Below are positions 36,181-45,211 of a DNA stretch of 52,080 nt, piece by piece. Origin of the DNA: an uncultured Opitutales bacterium. Lineage in GTDB: Bacteria; Verrucomicrobiota; Verrucomicrobiia; Opitutales; Intestinicryptomonadaceae. The notes beneath the pieces are model-generated. The model ran no database searches. It worked only from the letters and a program-made list of their open reading frames with translations, and was not told the DNA's origin. Numbering within the stretch: position 1 is the first letter of the stretch; each line of letters starts with the position of its first letter. The position numbers and the translations under genes are program-made. The stretch covers positions 1-52,080 of the forward strand of contig URGP01000018.1 in the NCBI GenBank assembly GCA_900547395.1. The letters run 5' to 3'.

Positions 36181-37266
36181 ATGCATGCGCGACAGGACAT
36201 TTTATTTTTGCCCCAAGAGGCTTTTTTCATGAAGACTGCGGATTTGCCCGACGGCATAGCCGCATCCGAGGTCAAAACATACGCGGAAACTCTCTTGGAA
36301 TCTTTTTCCCCGCTTCCACTCGACCTTTTGAGGTGGGGGTATGTTGTCGGCTCTTCTCAGCTTTTCATCTTTGCCGCGCCCGCCGACAGAATTGCAAAGT
36401 CCCAAAAAATCCCTGAACTTATGCAGACATCGAACCTTGCAACTTGTTTTGCCGCGTTTGTGTTCGGTTTTGACTTGGGAGAAGGGTGGTCGCTTGTAAA
36501 GCGCAATGCGGGGGAATGCTGCGAGTATCTTGCGGTCTTTTCCGAAAACAAGAAATGGCGCGAAGTTTACGCTTTGTCATTGCCTATGCAAGACAGCGAC
36601 GACGACGCCAAAAATAAGTTTGAAAAAATGGGCGTTCCGCGGGACGTTTCAATGGTTTGGGAGTTTTGCCTGTTTAAAAATTCTGTTTTTAAGCCTGCCG
36701 TTGCGCTGCTTAGAGGCGGCGGGGTTGAAATGTCGAAAAAAGCGTGCGACGCAAAATTCATGTCTTCCGCCGATGTTCGCGACGGCGCGACTTTGAAAGC
36801 CGCAAAGAAGGCGGTATTTTTTGACAGGGCTTCATGCGCTTTGGCAGTTTTGGGCGTTTTCTTTTTTGCGATTTTGCTTTTTTGGAAAATTTCTCTTCTT
36901 TTCCAGTCTTCTTCGGAGAACAGGCTGAACCAAGAATTTGAGCTTTTGTCTCCGCAGGCGGATTTGGTAAAAAACATGATGGACGAGGCTATTTTTTTGC
37001 AGTCGCTAAACTCGAAAAAAATCGAAAACGTCATGATGATTGCGCGCATAAACAAATATCGCCCCGAGGGTGTTTCTTTTGCGAAGTCGGTTGCAAAGTC
37101 TCCCAATTCAATCGAAATCAGGGGAAAGGCGCAAAGCGTAATGCTTGCGACACAGTTTGAACGCCGGCTTCGCCAAAGCGAAATTTTTAAGAATATAAAA
37201 CTTGCGATGTCGGGTTCGGGTTCAGGCGGAACTTCCTGGACATTGAACGCGGAATTTAAGGATTAA
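36181..37266 (+). CDS. gspL: GspL-like inner-membrane T2SS platform protein
   Basis: 361 residues from ATG 36181; a GTG seven codons upstream is possible. The cytoplasmic part (about 1-220) opens with ILFLPQEAFFMKTADLPDG, like the GspL actin-like domain that contacts GspE. One membrane helix follows (ALAVLGVFFFAILLFWKISL, near 222-241). The periplasmic end looks like a small ferredoxin-like fold. Sequence similarity to GspL is weak; the call depends on topology and on position between K and M. Confidence 0.72.
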   Translation: MHARQDILFLPQEAFFMKTADLPDGIAASEVKTYAETLLESFSPLPLDLLRWGYVVGSSQLFIFAAPADRIAKSQKIPELMQTSNLATCFAAFVFGFDLGEGWSLVKRNAGECCEYLAVFSENKKWREVYALSLPMQDSDDDAKNKFEKMGVPRDVSMVWEFCLFKNSVFKPAVALLRGGGVEMSKKACDAKFMSSADVRDGATLKAAKKAVFFDRASCALAVLGVFFFAILLFWKISLLFQSSSENRLNQEFELLSPQADLVKNMMDEAIFLQSLNSKKIENVMMIARINKYRPEGVSFAKSVAKSPNSIEIRGKAQSVMLATQFERRLRQSEIFKNIKLAMSGSGSGGTSWTLNAEFKD

Positions 37267-37267
37267 A

Positions 37268-37792
37268 ATGCTTTCAAAAATACGGAATTACTTTGCGTCC
37301 AAAACCAAGAGGGAAAAGGTTTTGCTTTTGGTCTTGGCATGGACTGCGCTTTTTATCTGGTTTTTTTCTCTTGTAAAAAACCAGTCTGCCGTAAGCGAAA
37401 AAACTCGCTCTTTAAACGCGCAGATAGAATCGGCGAATTTGACAATCACCCAAAAGCCGAACGCCGAAAGCAAATTGGTCGAAGCCAGAGCCTTGATAGA
37501 CGAAGCAAAGATTGTGAAAGATTTGCGCGTGGAAGTGGAAAAAATTTTAACCTCGGGCGGATTTTCCAATTTCAGCATGTCGTTTGCCCCCGATGCCTCG
37601 ATGCCGAAGATGACTGTGCGCACCTTGAGCCTTTCTCTCCAGCGCGACACAATTTCGCATTTGATTGCTTTTGAGCAGGAAATTTTGAAGCGTGCGCCGT
37701 ATATGTTCTTTAAGTCTGCGGAGTTTACCGCCGACAGCAAGGGGCAAATGTCGGCGCGGTATGAAATTTCATCTTTTGAATTTAAAAAATAG
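37268..37792 (+). CDS. gspM: GspM-like inner-membrane T2SS protein
   Basis: 174 residues, one base after gspL. A short cytoplasmic start with KTKREKVLLLVLAWTALFIW as the membrane helix is followed by a coiled-coil-like stretch (about 40-90) and a ferredoxin-like periplasmic end. This is the usual GspM topology. GspM partners GspL in the assembly platform. The call rests on topology and order. Confidence 0.72.
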   Translation: MLSKIRNYFASKTKREKVLLLVLAWTALFIWFFSLVKNQSAVSEKTRSLNAQIESANLTITQKPNAESKLVEARALIDEAKIVKDLRVEVEKILTSGGFSNFSMSFAPDASMPKMTVRTLSLSLQRDTISHLIAFEQEILKRAPYMFFKSAEFTADSKGQMSARYEISSFEFKK

Positions 37793-37796
37793 AATT

Positions 37797-40367
37797 ATGA
37801 GAATATTAAAAACAGGCATTACGATTTTTTCAGCTTTATGCGCGTCGGTTTTGTGCGCCCAGAATGAACAGCAAAATAATTCTTCCGCGTCTGATGCGGC
37901 GTCTGCTGCGCAGGCGTCCGCCACTCCCCAAGAGCAGGCGTCTTCGCAAAATACGCCTGCGCCTTCCGAACCCGCGCCTCAGCCTGCCGCGCAAGATGCG
38001 CAAAATGCAGGTGTTCCCTCAAATTCTCCGCAGGGGGTTGGTGGGCATCCGCCGAGATTTCCGCGCCCTGACGGCGTGTCTCCGTTTGAAAGAAGATTTG
38101 CGCCTCCTTCTCCCGCGTCTTCCGCAACTCCTTCAAATCCTTCCGACCCTGCCAACAATTCAAACTTAAAAAGGGTTGACGCGCATGGCGAGATGCAGGG
38201 GCCTTTCTATTTTGTGGACGAATCTCCCTCGCAGATTTTGCAGGTTTTGGAAGCTTTGTCTAAAACCACGATTTTGCAGGCGCAGGGGCTTCCGAATGTC
38301 AAAATAAACTTTGTGTCGAAAAAGAAGATGATGCGCGAAGACGCAATCGCGGCGTTTAAGTCATTGCTTTCTCTAAACGGGGTCGCCGTTTTGCCACTTG
38401 ATGACGGAACGATGAGGGCAGTACCCGTTATCGGCGTCACACGCCAGTCCCCCGAATTTTTGGTGGGCGACATTTCGAAAATGAAGCCTTCGCAGGTTTT
38501 TTACACGAGGCTTTTCGAGCTTGACTATGTTGAAGCTTCCGCCATACAGCCGAAATTAAAGCCGTTTTTGAGCGTTGACGGGACTGCTGTTGTGGAGGCG
38601 TTTCCGAGAAGCAACGCGATTTTAATTACCGACACTCTCGTAAATTTGCAGAGGGTTGAAACTTTCCTAAAAAAGCTCGACGCTCCCGCTTCGCTGCGCG
38701 AAGACATAGCTTTTATTTCCATTAAAAACGTCAGCGCAAGCGACCTTCGCGAAAAGCTTGTGGCAATGCAAAACGACTTGCTTAAAAAGTATTTTGAAAA
38801 CACCACTTTGGATGTCGATATGCGCACAAACCAGCTGATTGTCGTAACCCAAAAGGGCAATCTCGACGCGATAAAAAAATTTATAAACGGCTTGGATGTG
38901 GAAGCGGAGCCGATTTTAAAGAATGAAGTTTTCTACATCCGCCACTGCAAGGCTGAAGAAATCGAGACTGTTTTAAACAACATTGTGACAAAACAGCAGC
39001 AGCAGGTTGCAAAGGCGACCCAGTCCAAGCAAAACGCGGCAAATGCGGCAACCCGCAATGCCATACAGGCGGCGCAGGCCGCGCGCGCAAGGCAGGGCAA
39101 CAACAATCGCGGCAGGGCAAATCAAAATGTGCAGGTTCCAAAAGTAAACCTTACTTCCGGCGATGGAAGCACTGGCTTGGAATTTAGCGAATATGTCCAA
39201 GTTGTGGCGCACAAGCCGAGTTCTTCCATTGTGGCTTACGGCACTCCCGCCGACTTGAAGCAGCTTAAAAGCATAATTGAAAAGCTCGATATTGCAATCG
39301 AGCAGGTAAAAATAGATGTAATCATTACGGAAGTAACCCTTTCCGATTCCCAAGTTTCGGGGTTAAGCACTTTCGGGCTTTCCTACAATCTTGAAGAAGA
39401 CAGCGGATTCGGAATGGCTGACAAGTTTTCGGCAACAACTTCGACTTTTTCAATGACAGACTCTTCTTCTCCCGCATTTTCACTGGGAATGAACGAGAAG
39501 TCGTTTTCCATGGTATTCAATGTGGCAAGCCAGAACCAGAACGTAAAGGTTTTATCAAGCCCCACCATTGTTACAACGCACGCGCAGGAGGCGGAAGTTA
39601 ACGTTTCCGAAAAGTACCCGATTATAACGGGCACGACTTCCGACATCTCCAACATTTCCACCACGCGCACGGAAGTCACCCAGGAAGACATCGGCATAAA
39701 GCTTGTTGTAACCCCCTATGTCGGAACCGACAACATGATTCAGCTTGAAGTAAAGCAGAACGTCGATTCAATCGCAAGGTACGTTGAAATTGACGGCAAC
39801 AACCAGCCTGTCGTAAGCACGAGGTACGCAAAGAGCTATGTCTCGGCAAAGAACGGCGAAGTCATTGTGCTTGCGGGCTTGCAGCATACCGAATCAACCA
39901 ATATCGACGGAGGGGTATGGCTTTTGAGCGACATTCCTCTTATCGGCGAATTTTTCAAGCCCAAAAGCGATTCCATATCGCGCAGGGAGCTTATAATTTT
40001 CATACGTCCGACAATCATAAAAAGCGTCGGGGCGGAAAACGCCATCGCTATGGCAAACATCAAAAATTCTTCGGTTGAAAGCGAGCTTTCGTCATATTTG
40101 AAAGACGGGCGTTTCTATTCAAACGAAGAAATCAGGGCAAATTTTGAAGAGTTTGAGAAAAACCGCCCGTACAACAGGCTTTTCCGCGCTCCGCAAACTT
40201 TGATTACCGGCGAAAAACGTTTGGTTGAAGGCTCTTCCGACTACAAAAAAGCCCAAAAAATAGATGCGTCCGAGGAAAAATCCGAAAGCAAGGCGGAACT
40301 TCCAAAGGACGGGGAAAACCCCGAAAATCCGAAAGAGGAAAAAGCAGAATCAAATCCTGAAAAATAA
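37797..40367 (+). CDS. gspD: Type II secretion outer-membrane secretin GspD
   Basis: 856 residues from ATG 37797, which begins the signal peptide MRILKTGITIFSALCASVLC. A Pro/Ala/Gln-rich linker (about 25-125) precedes N-domains, with one interrupted by an Ala/Gln/Asn-rich insertion near 400-440. The secretin core follows, with LSSPTIVTTHAQEAEVNV, an AKNGEVIVLAGLQ motif and DIPLIGEFF-RRELIIFIRPTII. A charged tail rich in Glu/Lys ends the protein. GspD forms the gated channel through the outer membrane. Confidence 0.95.
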   Translation: MRILKTGITIFSALCASVLCAQNEQQNNSSASDAASAAQASATPQEQASSQNTPAPSEPAPQPAAQDAQNAGVPSNSPQGVGGHPPRFPRPDGVSPFERRFAPPSPASSATPSNPSDPANNSNLKRVDAHGEMQGPFYFVDESPSQILQVLEALSKTTILQAQGLPNVKINFVSKKKMMREDAIAAFKSLLSLNGVAVLPLDDGTMRAVPVIGVTRQSPEFLVGDISKMKPSQVFYTRLFELDYVEASAIQPKLKPFLSVDGTAVVEAFPRSNAILITDTLVNLQRVETFLKKLDAPASLREDIAFISIKNVSASDLREKLVAMQNDLLKKYFENTTLDVDMRTNQLIVVTQKGNLDAIKKFINGLDVEAEPILKNEVFYIRHCKAEEIETVLNNIVTKQQQQVAKATQSKQNAANAATRNAIQAAQAARARQGNNNRGRANQNVQVPKVNLTSGDGSTGLEFSEYVQVVAHKPSSSIVAYGTPADLKQLKSIIEKLDIAIEQVKIDVIITEVTLSDSQVSGLSTFGLSYNLEEDSGFGMADKFSATTSTFSMTDSSSPAFSLGMNEKSFSMVFNVASQNQNVKVLSSPTIVTTHAQEAEVNVSEKYPIITGTTSDISNISTTRTEVTQEDIGIKLVVTPYVGTDNMIQLEVKQNVDSIARYVEIDGNNQPVVSTRYAKSYVSAKNGEVIVLAGLQHTESTNIDGGVWLLSDIPLIGEFFKPKSDSISRRELIIFIRPTIIKSVGAENAIAMANIKNSSVESELSSYLKDGRFYSNEEIRANFEEFEKNRPYNRLFRAPQTLITGEKRLVEGSSDYKKAQKIDASEEKSESKAELPKDGENPENPKEEKAESNPEK

Positions 40368-40384
40368 TTTTAAACTTTTTAAAC

Positions 40385-41335
40385 GTGAAAATTTCAAATA
40401 AAAAGAAGCATATATTGGCAGTCCTTATGGGGGCGTGCGGAATTTTTGCGTACTCCCAAGATGCGGGGCTTCCGCCTCAAAATGCAACTCTGCCGCAAGA
40501 CGTTGAAGCGAAAGTCGAAAACGCCGATTTTTCTCGCGCTGAAAATTCTTCACTATCAAGGGAGCGGATAGAATATTTCCGCCAAAGGCGCGAAGCCCGC
40601 AGGGCGGCGAGGGAGGCATTTGAAAACGGAGAGGGCGATGAATCTTTCAGACACAGGTTTCCGAGAAGGTTTAACCGCCCCGATTTTTCTCGCCAAAATG
40701 CAACCGCTCCGTCTTCCTCGCCCGATGCGGTTTCAAATTCGCAAGGCGATGAGCAAAAAAATGTAGGTTTAGCGGAGGGCGAGAACGAGCTCTTGCGCCT
40801 TTTGGCGTCAAAAAATCCGTTTGTTCCCGCAGGAAGCAACTCTGCCTCCCAAACTCCCGAAGGTGTGTCTTTAAAAAGCGCGGCGATGGTTGACGGCAAG
40901 TGGGCTTTCAGCGTTTCCGATAAAAGTGGAAAAACAATGTGGCTAGGAATAGGCGAGGAAATTGAAAACGCCCCGTGCAAAATTGATTCATTTGACGAAA
41001 GTGCTATGACTGCAAAGGCGACCATAGCGGGCAGGCAGGTTGACCTTTCGATTTCGGAGCGTTCTTCAAGCCCGGCTGCGGGAAGGGTTGAGCTTGTCGA
41101 TGCCATAAAGCCGCGCCGAATGATTGCCCCCCACGAACGTGCGAAAGTTTGGAGCCAGTATGCGACCGACGAGCAGCGCGAAGCCGCAAACCGCGTATGG
41201 CAGACGGCGAGGGCTCAGGGCAGAAACTATTTAAACCGCGAGGACAGGCGCAAGATTTTTGAAATCGAACGCTCCATTCAGATACCCGAAAACACGAACC
41301 AAGGCGGCGGACAGCCTCCCGCTCCTTCCCGTTAG
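40385..41335 (+). CDS. Exported T2SS-operon protein with a GspC/PilP-like domain
   Basis: 316 residues from GTG 40385. A signal sequence or anchor (HILAVLMGACGIFAYS) is followed by an Arg-rich region (REARRAAREAFENGEGDESF). A small beta-rich segment (about 140-215) starts KNPFVPAG and includes VSLKSAAMVDGKWAFSVSDK, resembling the HR/PilP-like domain of GspC. A low-complexity end follows. Its place between gspD and gspE and the absence of any other gspC support a secretin-to-platform link. The match is weak and this is an inference. Confidence 0.6.
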   Translation: MKISNKKKHILAVLMGACGIFAYSQDAGLPPQNATLPQDVEAKVENADFSRAENSSLSRERIEYFRQRREARRAAREAFENGEGDESFRHRFPRRFNRPDFSRQNATAPSSSPDAVSNSQGDEQKNVGLAEGENELLRLLASKNPFVPAGSNSASQTPEGVSLKSAAMVDGKWAFSVSDKSGKTMWLGIGEEIENAPCKIDSFDESAMTAKATIAGRQVDLSISERSSSPAAGRVELVDAIKPRRMIAPHERAKVWSQYATDEQREAANRVWQTARAQGRNYLNREDRRKIFEIERSIQIPENTNQGGGQPPAPSR

Positions 41336-41348
41336 GACAGATTTTTAA

Positions 41349-43046
41349 ATGGTAAAAGACGACAAATTTTTTATAAAAAGCGTGCTTGAAAATTTGGGGT
41401 TGCAGCCCGATGGCGCGCTTATTGAGGAAATTTCAAACGCGGAGCGCGCCCAAAAGGCGGCTTTGATTGCGTCAAAAACCTCAAAGCTTGAAAGCGAAGT
41501 TGCAAGGGCTGTCGCAAAAGCCGCAAATCTCGAATATTTCGACGATTTTTCGCAGGTGTCGAAGCCTTCAAAAAACCTTTCGGTAAAGCTTGTTTCGGAG
41601 TATTCGTGCCTTCCCGTTTCCGAGACGGAAGACACTTTTTTTCTCGCTTCCCCGTGGATTCCAAACGGCGAGATAAACAAGTGGATTTTTTCGATTTCGG
41701 GCAAATTTGCCGAGTGGAAAATATCCCCATCAACCGCGCTTTCCGAAAAAATAGCGGAGTATTTCGGCGTGGGCGCGGGAAGCTTGTCGGAAAAGGACAT
41801 GTCTGAATTTGCCGCCGAGGCCGACGGCGAAATCGAAGAGGACGAAAACGCCGCAATCATCAAATTCGTAAATGAAATCATAACCCGCGCCATGGCGGAC
41901 AGGGCGACCGACATCCACATCGAGCCACAGCGCGATTCGCTAAACATACGCTATCGAATAGACGGCAACCTTGTGCCTGTCCGCGTTCCCGACAATCTTT
42001 TGCGCTTTAAAGACTCCATAATTTCCCGCATAAAAATTATGGCGCGCCTTAATATTTCCGAAAAGCGCAGACCGCAGGACGGGCGCATAGGCTTTACGCT
42101 CAAATCGGGAGAGGACATTGATATAAGAATTTCATCGCTTCCCACGATGTACGGCGAAAGCGTTTCAATGCGCCTTTTGACAAAAAAGTCCCAGCCCATT
42201 TCCATTGCGGACTTGGGGTTTCTCCCCGACGACGCCGAAAAAATCAAGCGGCCTTTGGCACGCCCGCACGGAATTATTTTGGTGACAGGTCCGACCGGTT
42301 CGGGCAAATCAACAACGCTGACTGCGTTCATCCGCCGTTTGCGCTCGCCCGAAATCCGCATAATTACGGTTGAAGACCCTGTCGAATACGAAGTCGAGGG
42401 CGTCAACCAGACGCAGGTTCACCCTGAAATCGGGCTTACATTTTCATCCGTTTTGCGTTCTGTTCTTCGTCAGGACCCCGACGTGATTATGGTCGGCGAA
42501 ATCCGCGACCGCGAAACTGCCGACATCGCAATTCGCGCGTCTTTGACGGGGCACTTGGTTTTGAGCACCCTGCACACAAACGATGCGGCAGGCGCGCTTA
42601 CAAGGCTTATCGACATGGACATCGAGCCGTTTTTGATTGCTTCTTCCGTTGAGATGATTTTGGCGCAGAGGCTTGTGCGCAGGCTCTGTTCGTGCAAGGT
42701 TTTGGCAAATTACGATAAGAAGTATTTGCTAAGCTGCATGAATTCCCTGAAGATAGGCGAATCAGAAATCGCGAATGCGGGCGGAATTTGCAAGGCGAAC
42801 GGATGCCCGCGGTGCAGGGGCTTGGGCTACCACGGCAGAGTGGGAATTTTTGAAATCCTGCTTGCCACCGATGAAATTCACGAAGCGATACTTGCGCGCA
42901 AAACCGCGAGCGAAATACGCCAAATCGCGCTTGCTCACGGAATGAGAACCTTGCAAAGGTGCGGCTGGGAGCTTTTAAAGGCGGGGCGGACAGGGCTTGA
43001 AGAAATCATGCACTACGCTTCCATAACCGATGAAAATGCGAAATAG
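41349..43046 (+). CDS. gspE: Type II secretion ATPase GspE
   Basis: 565 residues. An N-terminal MshE/GspE-II-type domain precedes the ATPase core. The core has DRATDIHIEPQ, the Walker A loop GPTGSGKSTTLTAFI (near 313), the Asp box ITVEDPVEYEVEGVNQTQV, Walker B LRQDPDVIMVGEIRD and the His box GHLVLSTLHTNDA. Zinc-binding cysteines lie in LCSCK (near 448) and CKANGCPRCRG. GspE powers pseudopilus assembly from the cytoplasmic side through GspL/GspF. Its stop is 2 bp before gspF. Confidence 0.96.
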   Translation: MVKDDKFFIKSVLENLGLQPDGALIEEISNAERAQKAALIASKTSKLESEVARAVAKAANLEYFDDFSQVSKPSKNLSVKLVSEYSCLPVSETEDTFFLASPWIPNGEINKWIFSISGKFAEWKISPSTALSEKIAEYFGVGAGSLSEKDMSEFAAEADGEIEEDENAAIIKFVNEIITRAMADRATDIHIEPQRDSLNIRYRIDGNLVPVRVPDNLLRFKDSIISRIKIMARLNISEKRRPQDGRIGFTLKSGEDIDIRISSLPTMYGESVSMRLLTKKSQPISIADLGFLPDDAEKIKRPLARPHGIILVTGPTGSGKSTTLTAFIRRLRSPEIRIITVEDPVEYEVEGVNQTQVHPEIGLTFSSVLRSVLRQDPDVIMVGEIRDRETADIAIRASLTGHLVLSTLHTNDAAGALTRLIDMDIEPFLIASSVEMILAQRLVRRLCSCKVLANYDKKYLLSCMNSLKIGESEIANAGGICKANGCPRCRGLGYHGRVGIFEILLATDEIHEAILARKTASEIRQIALAHGMRTLQRCGWELLKAGRTGLEEIMHYASITDENAK

Positions 43047-43048
43047 CA

Positions 43049-44260
43049 ATGCCCGACTTTGATTTTAAAATATCCCTTAACGGAAAAATCGAAAACGGGA
43101 CGATAAACGCTCCCGACAGGAAAGCCGCGCTTTCAAAGCTTTTGGCGGAGGGAAAAACAGTCTTGTCGCTTAAATCTTCGGGGGAGGTTTTGCCGTCATC
43201 GAAAATATCCGATGCAAAGGCGGTAAAAGGCGGGGAGAAGCTTGCGCTTGCTTTCTTCAAAAAAATGCGCCAGCTCTGCAAGGGCGGAATGCCGATTGCC
43301 GACGCTTTGAGGAGCTTGGCGCAGAGGTCGCTCAATAAGAACATGCAGGCTCTTTCGCGCGATTTGTATAAGAACATAAGCGAAGGTTCCACGCTTTCTT
43401 CTGCGATGTCGGCGTATCCCGATTTGTTCGAGCCGTCCATAATACATCTTGCGGACGCAGGCGAAGCCACTGCCAACATAGTTCCTATTTTTGAGAACAT
43501 AATAGACTATTTGGAAGGCAAAAGGGCACTTAGAGCGAGCGTGAAGTCTGCGCTGATTTATCCGATTATACTTTGCACTCTGGCTTCGGGCGTCGTTTTG
43601 TTATTTTTGTTCTACCTGATGCCTATGATTGAAAACATGATGGCGAATTTGGGCGGCGAACTGAATTTGGCGGTAAAAATACTGATGGCTTTCGGCGATT
43701 TTTTGATGTACGGGCTGCCTGCCGACATTGTGGTGTTTCTTATTATTTGGATTGCAATTAACAGATGGCGCAAAACCGAAAGCGGGCGTTTGGAAACCGA
43801 CAAAATTTTGCTAAAAACTCCTCTTATCGGAAAAATCTTGTATAATTCCGATTTAAGCCGCTTTACGAATTTGATTGCGACTTTGTACGCTTCGGGCGTC
43901 AACACCACCGAAACATTGAAAATGGCGGAGCGCACCATAAACAATTCCTATTTGAGAATGCGTTTTCAGCAGTGCCGAATGGCGATAAACGACGGCGCAC
44001 CGGTCGCTCAGTCTTTCAGAAAGTACGAAATATTTGACGATGACGACATCGACATAATTTCAGTGGGCGAGCGCACGGGCAGCCTCATTGAATGCTTTTC
44101 CGAAATCCGAAAAATGCACATGGAAGCTCTTGACGTTTCAATAAAAGTGGCGACTTCCATTTTGACTGCGGTTGCGCTGATAACGGCGGTTTCGATTATT
44201 TTTCTTGTGGCATTAGGCATTGTATCTTCCGTTTTCGGGCTGTCGCAGACTCTTTCTTAA
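43049..44260 (+). CDS. gspF: Type II secretion inner-membrane platform protein GspF
   Basis: 403 residues with the family's two GspF domains (about 70-195 and 270-395) and three membrane helices (LIYPIILCTLASGVVLLFLF, a middle one near 215-235, and a final one near 370-395). Conserved segments include FFKKMRQLCKGGMPIADAL, YLEGKRALRASVKSALIYP and LGIVSSVFG. It is the last gene of the T2SS operon. No prepilin peptidase (gspO/pilD) gene is in the window. Confidence 0.96.
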   Translation: MPDFDFKISLNGKIENGTINAPDRKAALSKLLAEGKTVLSLKSSGEVLPSSKISDAKAVKGGEKLALAFFKKMRQLCKGGMPIADALRSLAQRSLNKNMQALSRDLYKNISEGSTLSSAMSAYPDLFEPSIIHLADAGEATANIVPIFENIIDYLEGKRALRASVKSALIYPIILCTLASGVVLLFLFYLMPMIENMMANLGGELNLAVKILMAFGDFLMYGLPADIVVFLIIWIAINRWRKTESGRLETDKILLKTPLIGKILYNSDLSRFTNLIATLYASGVNTTETLKMAERTINNSYLRMRFQQCRMAINDGAPVAQSFRKYEIFDDDDIDIISVGERTGSLIECFSEIRKMHMEALDVSIKVATSILTAVALITAVSIIFLVALGIVSSVFGLSQTLS

Positions 44261-44269
44261 AGGCGCGAA

Positions 44270-44308
44270 AAAAAGCCCCGCAAATATTTTTTGCGGAGCT
44301 TTTTTTTA
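44270..44308. terminator. Terminator after gspF, possibly bidirectional
   Basis: AAAGCcCCGCAAA pairs with TTTGCGGaGCTTT and is flanked by an A run on the left and a run of T on the right. It sits between the converging gspF and esterase genes and overlaps the esterase stop codon. Confidence 0.82.
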
Positions 44309-45187
44309 CTGCTTCTGCGGTTCGCAGAGCTTTTTAAATACGAGCCAGTCCGTAAGCGATTTATGCCAGTTGTCTATCGGCAGCCCGTTTTGGAGCAAGC
44401 CGTAGGCATGTCCGCCTTTTGAGTACAGGTGCAAGTCTGCGTCAACGCCCGCTTCTTTCAATGCCAAGTAGTAGGCGATTGAGCTGTTTATAAGCCCCGT
44501 GTCGTTTTGAGCCTGAACTATGAATGCCGTTGGAGTTTGTGCGTCCACTTTAAATTCTTTTGCAAGCCCGTAGTCTTTGCGGTTATCAATCCAGGCGGGG
44601 TAGATTAGAATTGTAAAGTCGGGCTTTGCCGAAACTTCGTCGATTTTGTCGAGCGGCTCGTAGGAGTTTTGGCTGTAAGAGGTTGAGGCTCTCGCCGAGA
44701 GGTGCCCGCCTGCCGAAAATCCCATTACGCCTATTTTATCGGGGTCGATGTTAAACTTTTTGGCGTTTGCCCTGACAAGGCGGATTGCCCTTTGAATGTC
44801 GTTAAAGGCGGCTTCCCTGTCTTTTTGGTCGCTTACTCTGTATTTTAAAATGAAAGCTGAAATTCCGATTGAGTTTAGATAGTTTGCGATGTCTTCGCCT
44901 TCCTTGCCGTAAACCAATCCGCTGTAAGCTCCTCCGGGGCAGACTATCACTGCAGTTGTGGGCTTGTCGCTTTTTAGGGCGTAGATTTGCATGGCGGGAA
45001 TTGAGACGTTTTTATAGTCGTAGCTTTGGTATTTCCTGCCGGGGATTATTTTCCCTTTCATGTATTCGGGGGCGTCGGTTTTGCCGCCGGGCATTTTCAC
45101 TCCGTCCCAGAGGTTCATGAACGGGGCGTTTGCAAGGGCAATGGCAGACGCCAATATTGAGGCAATAAACAGTATGTTTTTTTTCAT
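44306..45187 (-). CDS. Exported alpha/beta-hydrolase (esterase-like)
   Basis: 293 residues with a signal peptide (MKKNILFIASILASAIALAN). The oxyanion region is CPGGAYSGL, the nucleophile elbow GFSAGGH (S158), and the remaining triad residues are probably D229 (QAQND) and H260 (GGHAYGL). This arrangement resembles BD-FAE-type and acetyl-xylan esterases often found with polysaccharide utilisation. The substrate is unknown. It is the last gene of the leftward unit with murA, 24 bp downstream of it. Confidence 0.9.
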   Translation of the reverse strand: MKKNILFIASILASAIALANAPFMNLWDGVKMPGGKTDAPEYMKGKIIPGRKYQSYDYKNVSIPAMQIYALKSDKPTTAVIVCPGGAYSGLVYGKEGEDIANYLNSIGISAFILKYRVSDQKDREAAFNDIQRAIRLVRANAKKFNIDPDKIGVMGFSAGGHLSARASTSYSQNSYEPLDKIDEVSAKPDFTILIYPAWIDNRKDYGLAKEFKVDAQTPTAFIVQAQNDTGLINSSIAYYLALKEAGVDADLHLYSKGGHAYGLLQNGLPIDNWHKSLTDWLVFKKLCEPQKQ

Positions 45188-45211
45188 TTTTCAGATAGGG
45201 GGTAAATTTTT

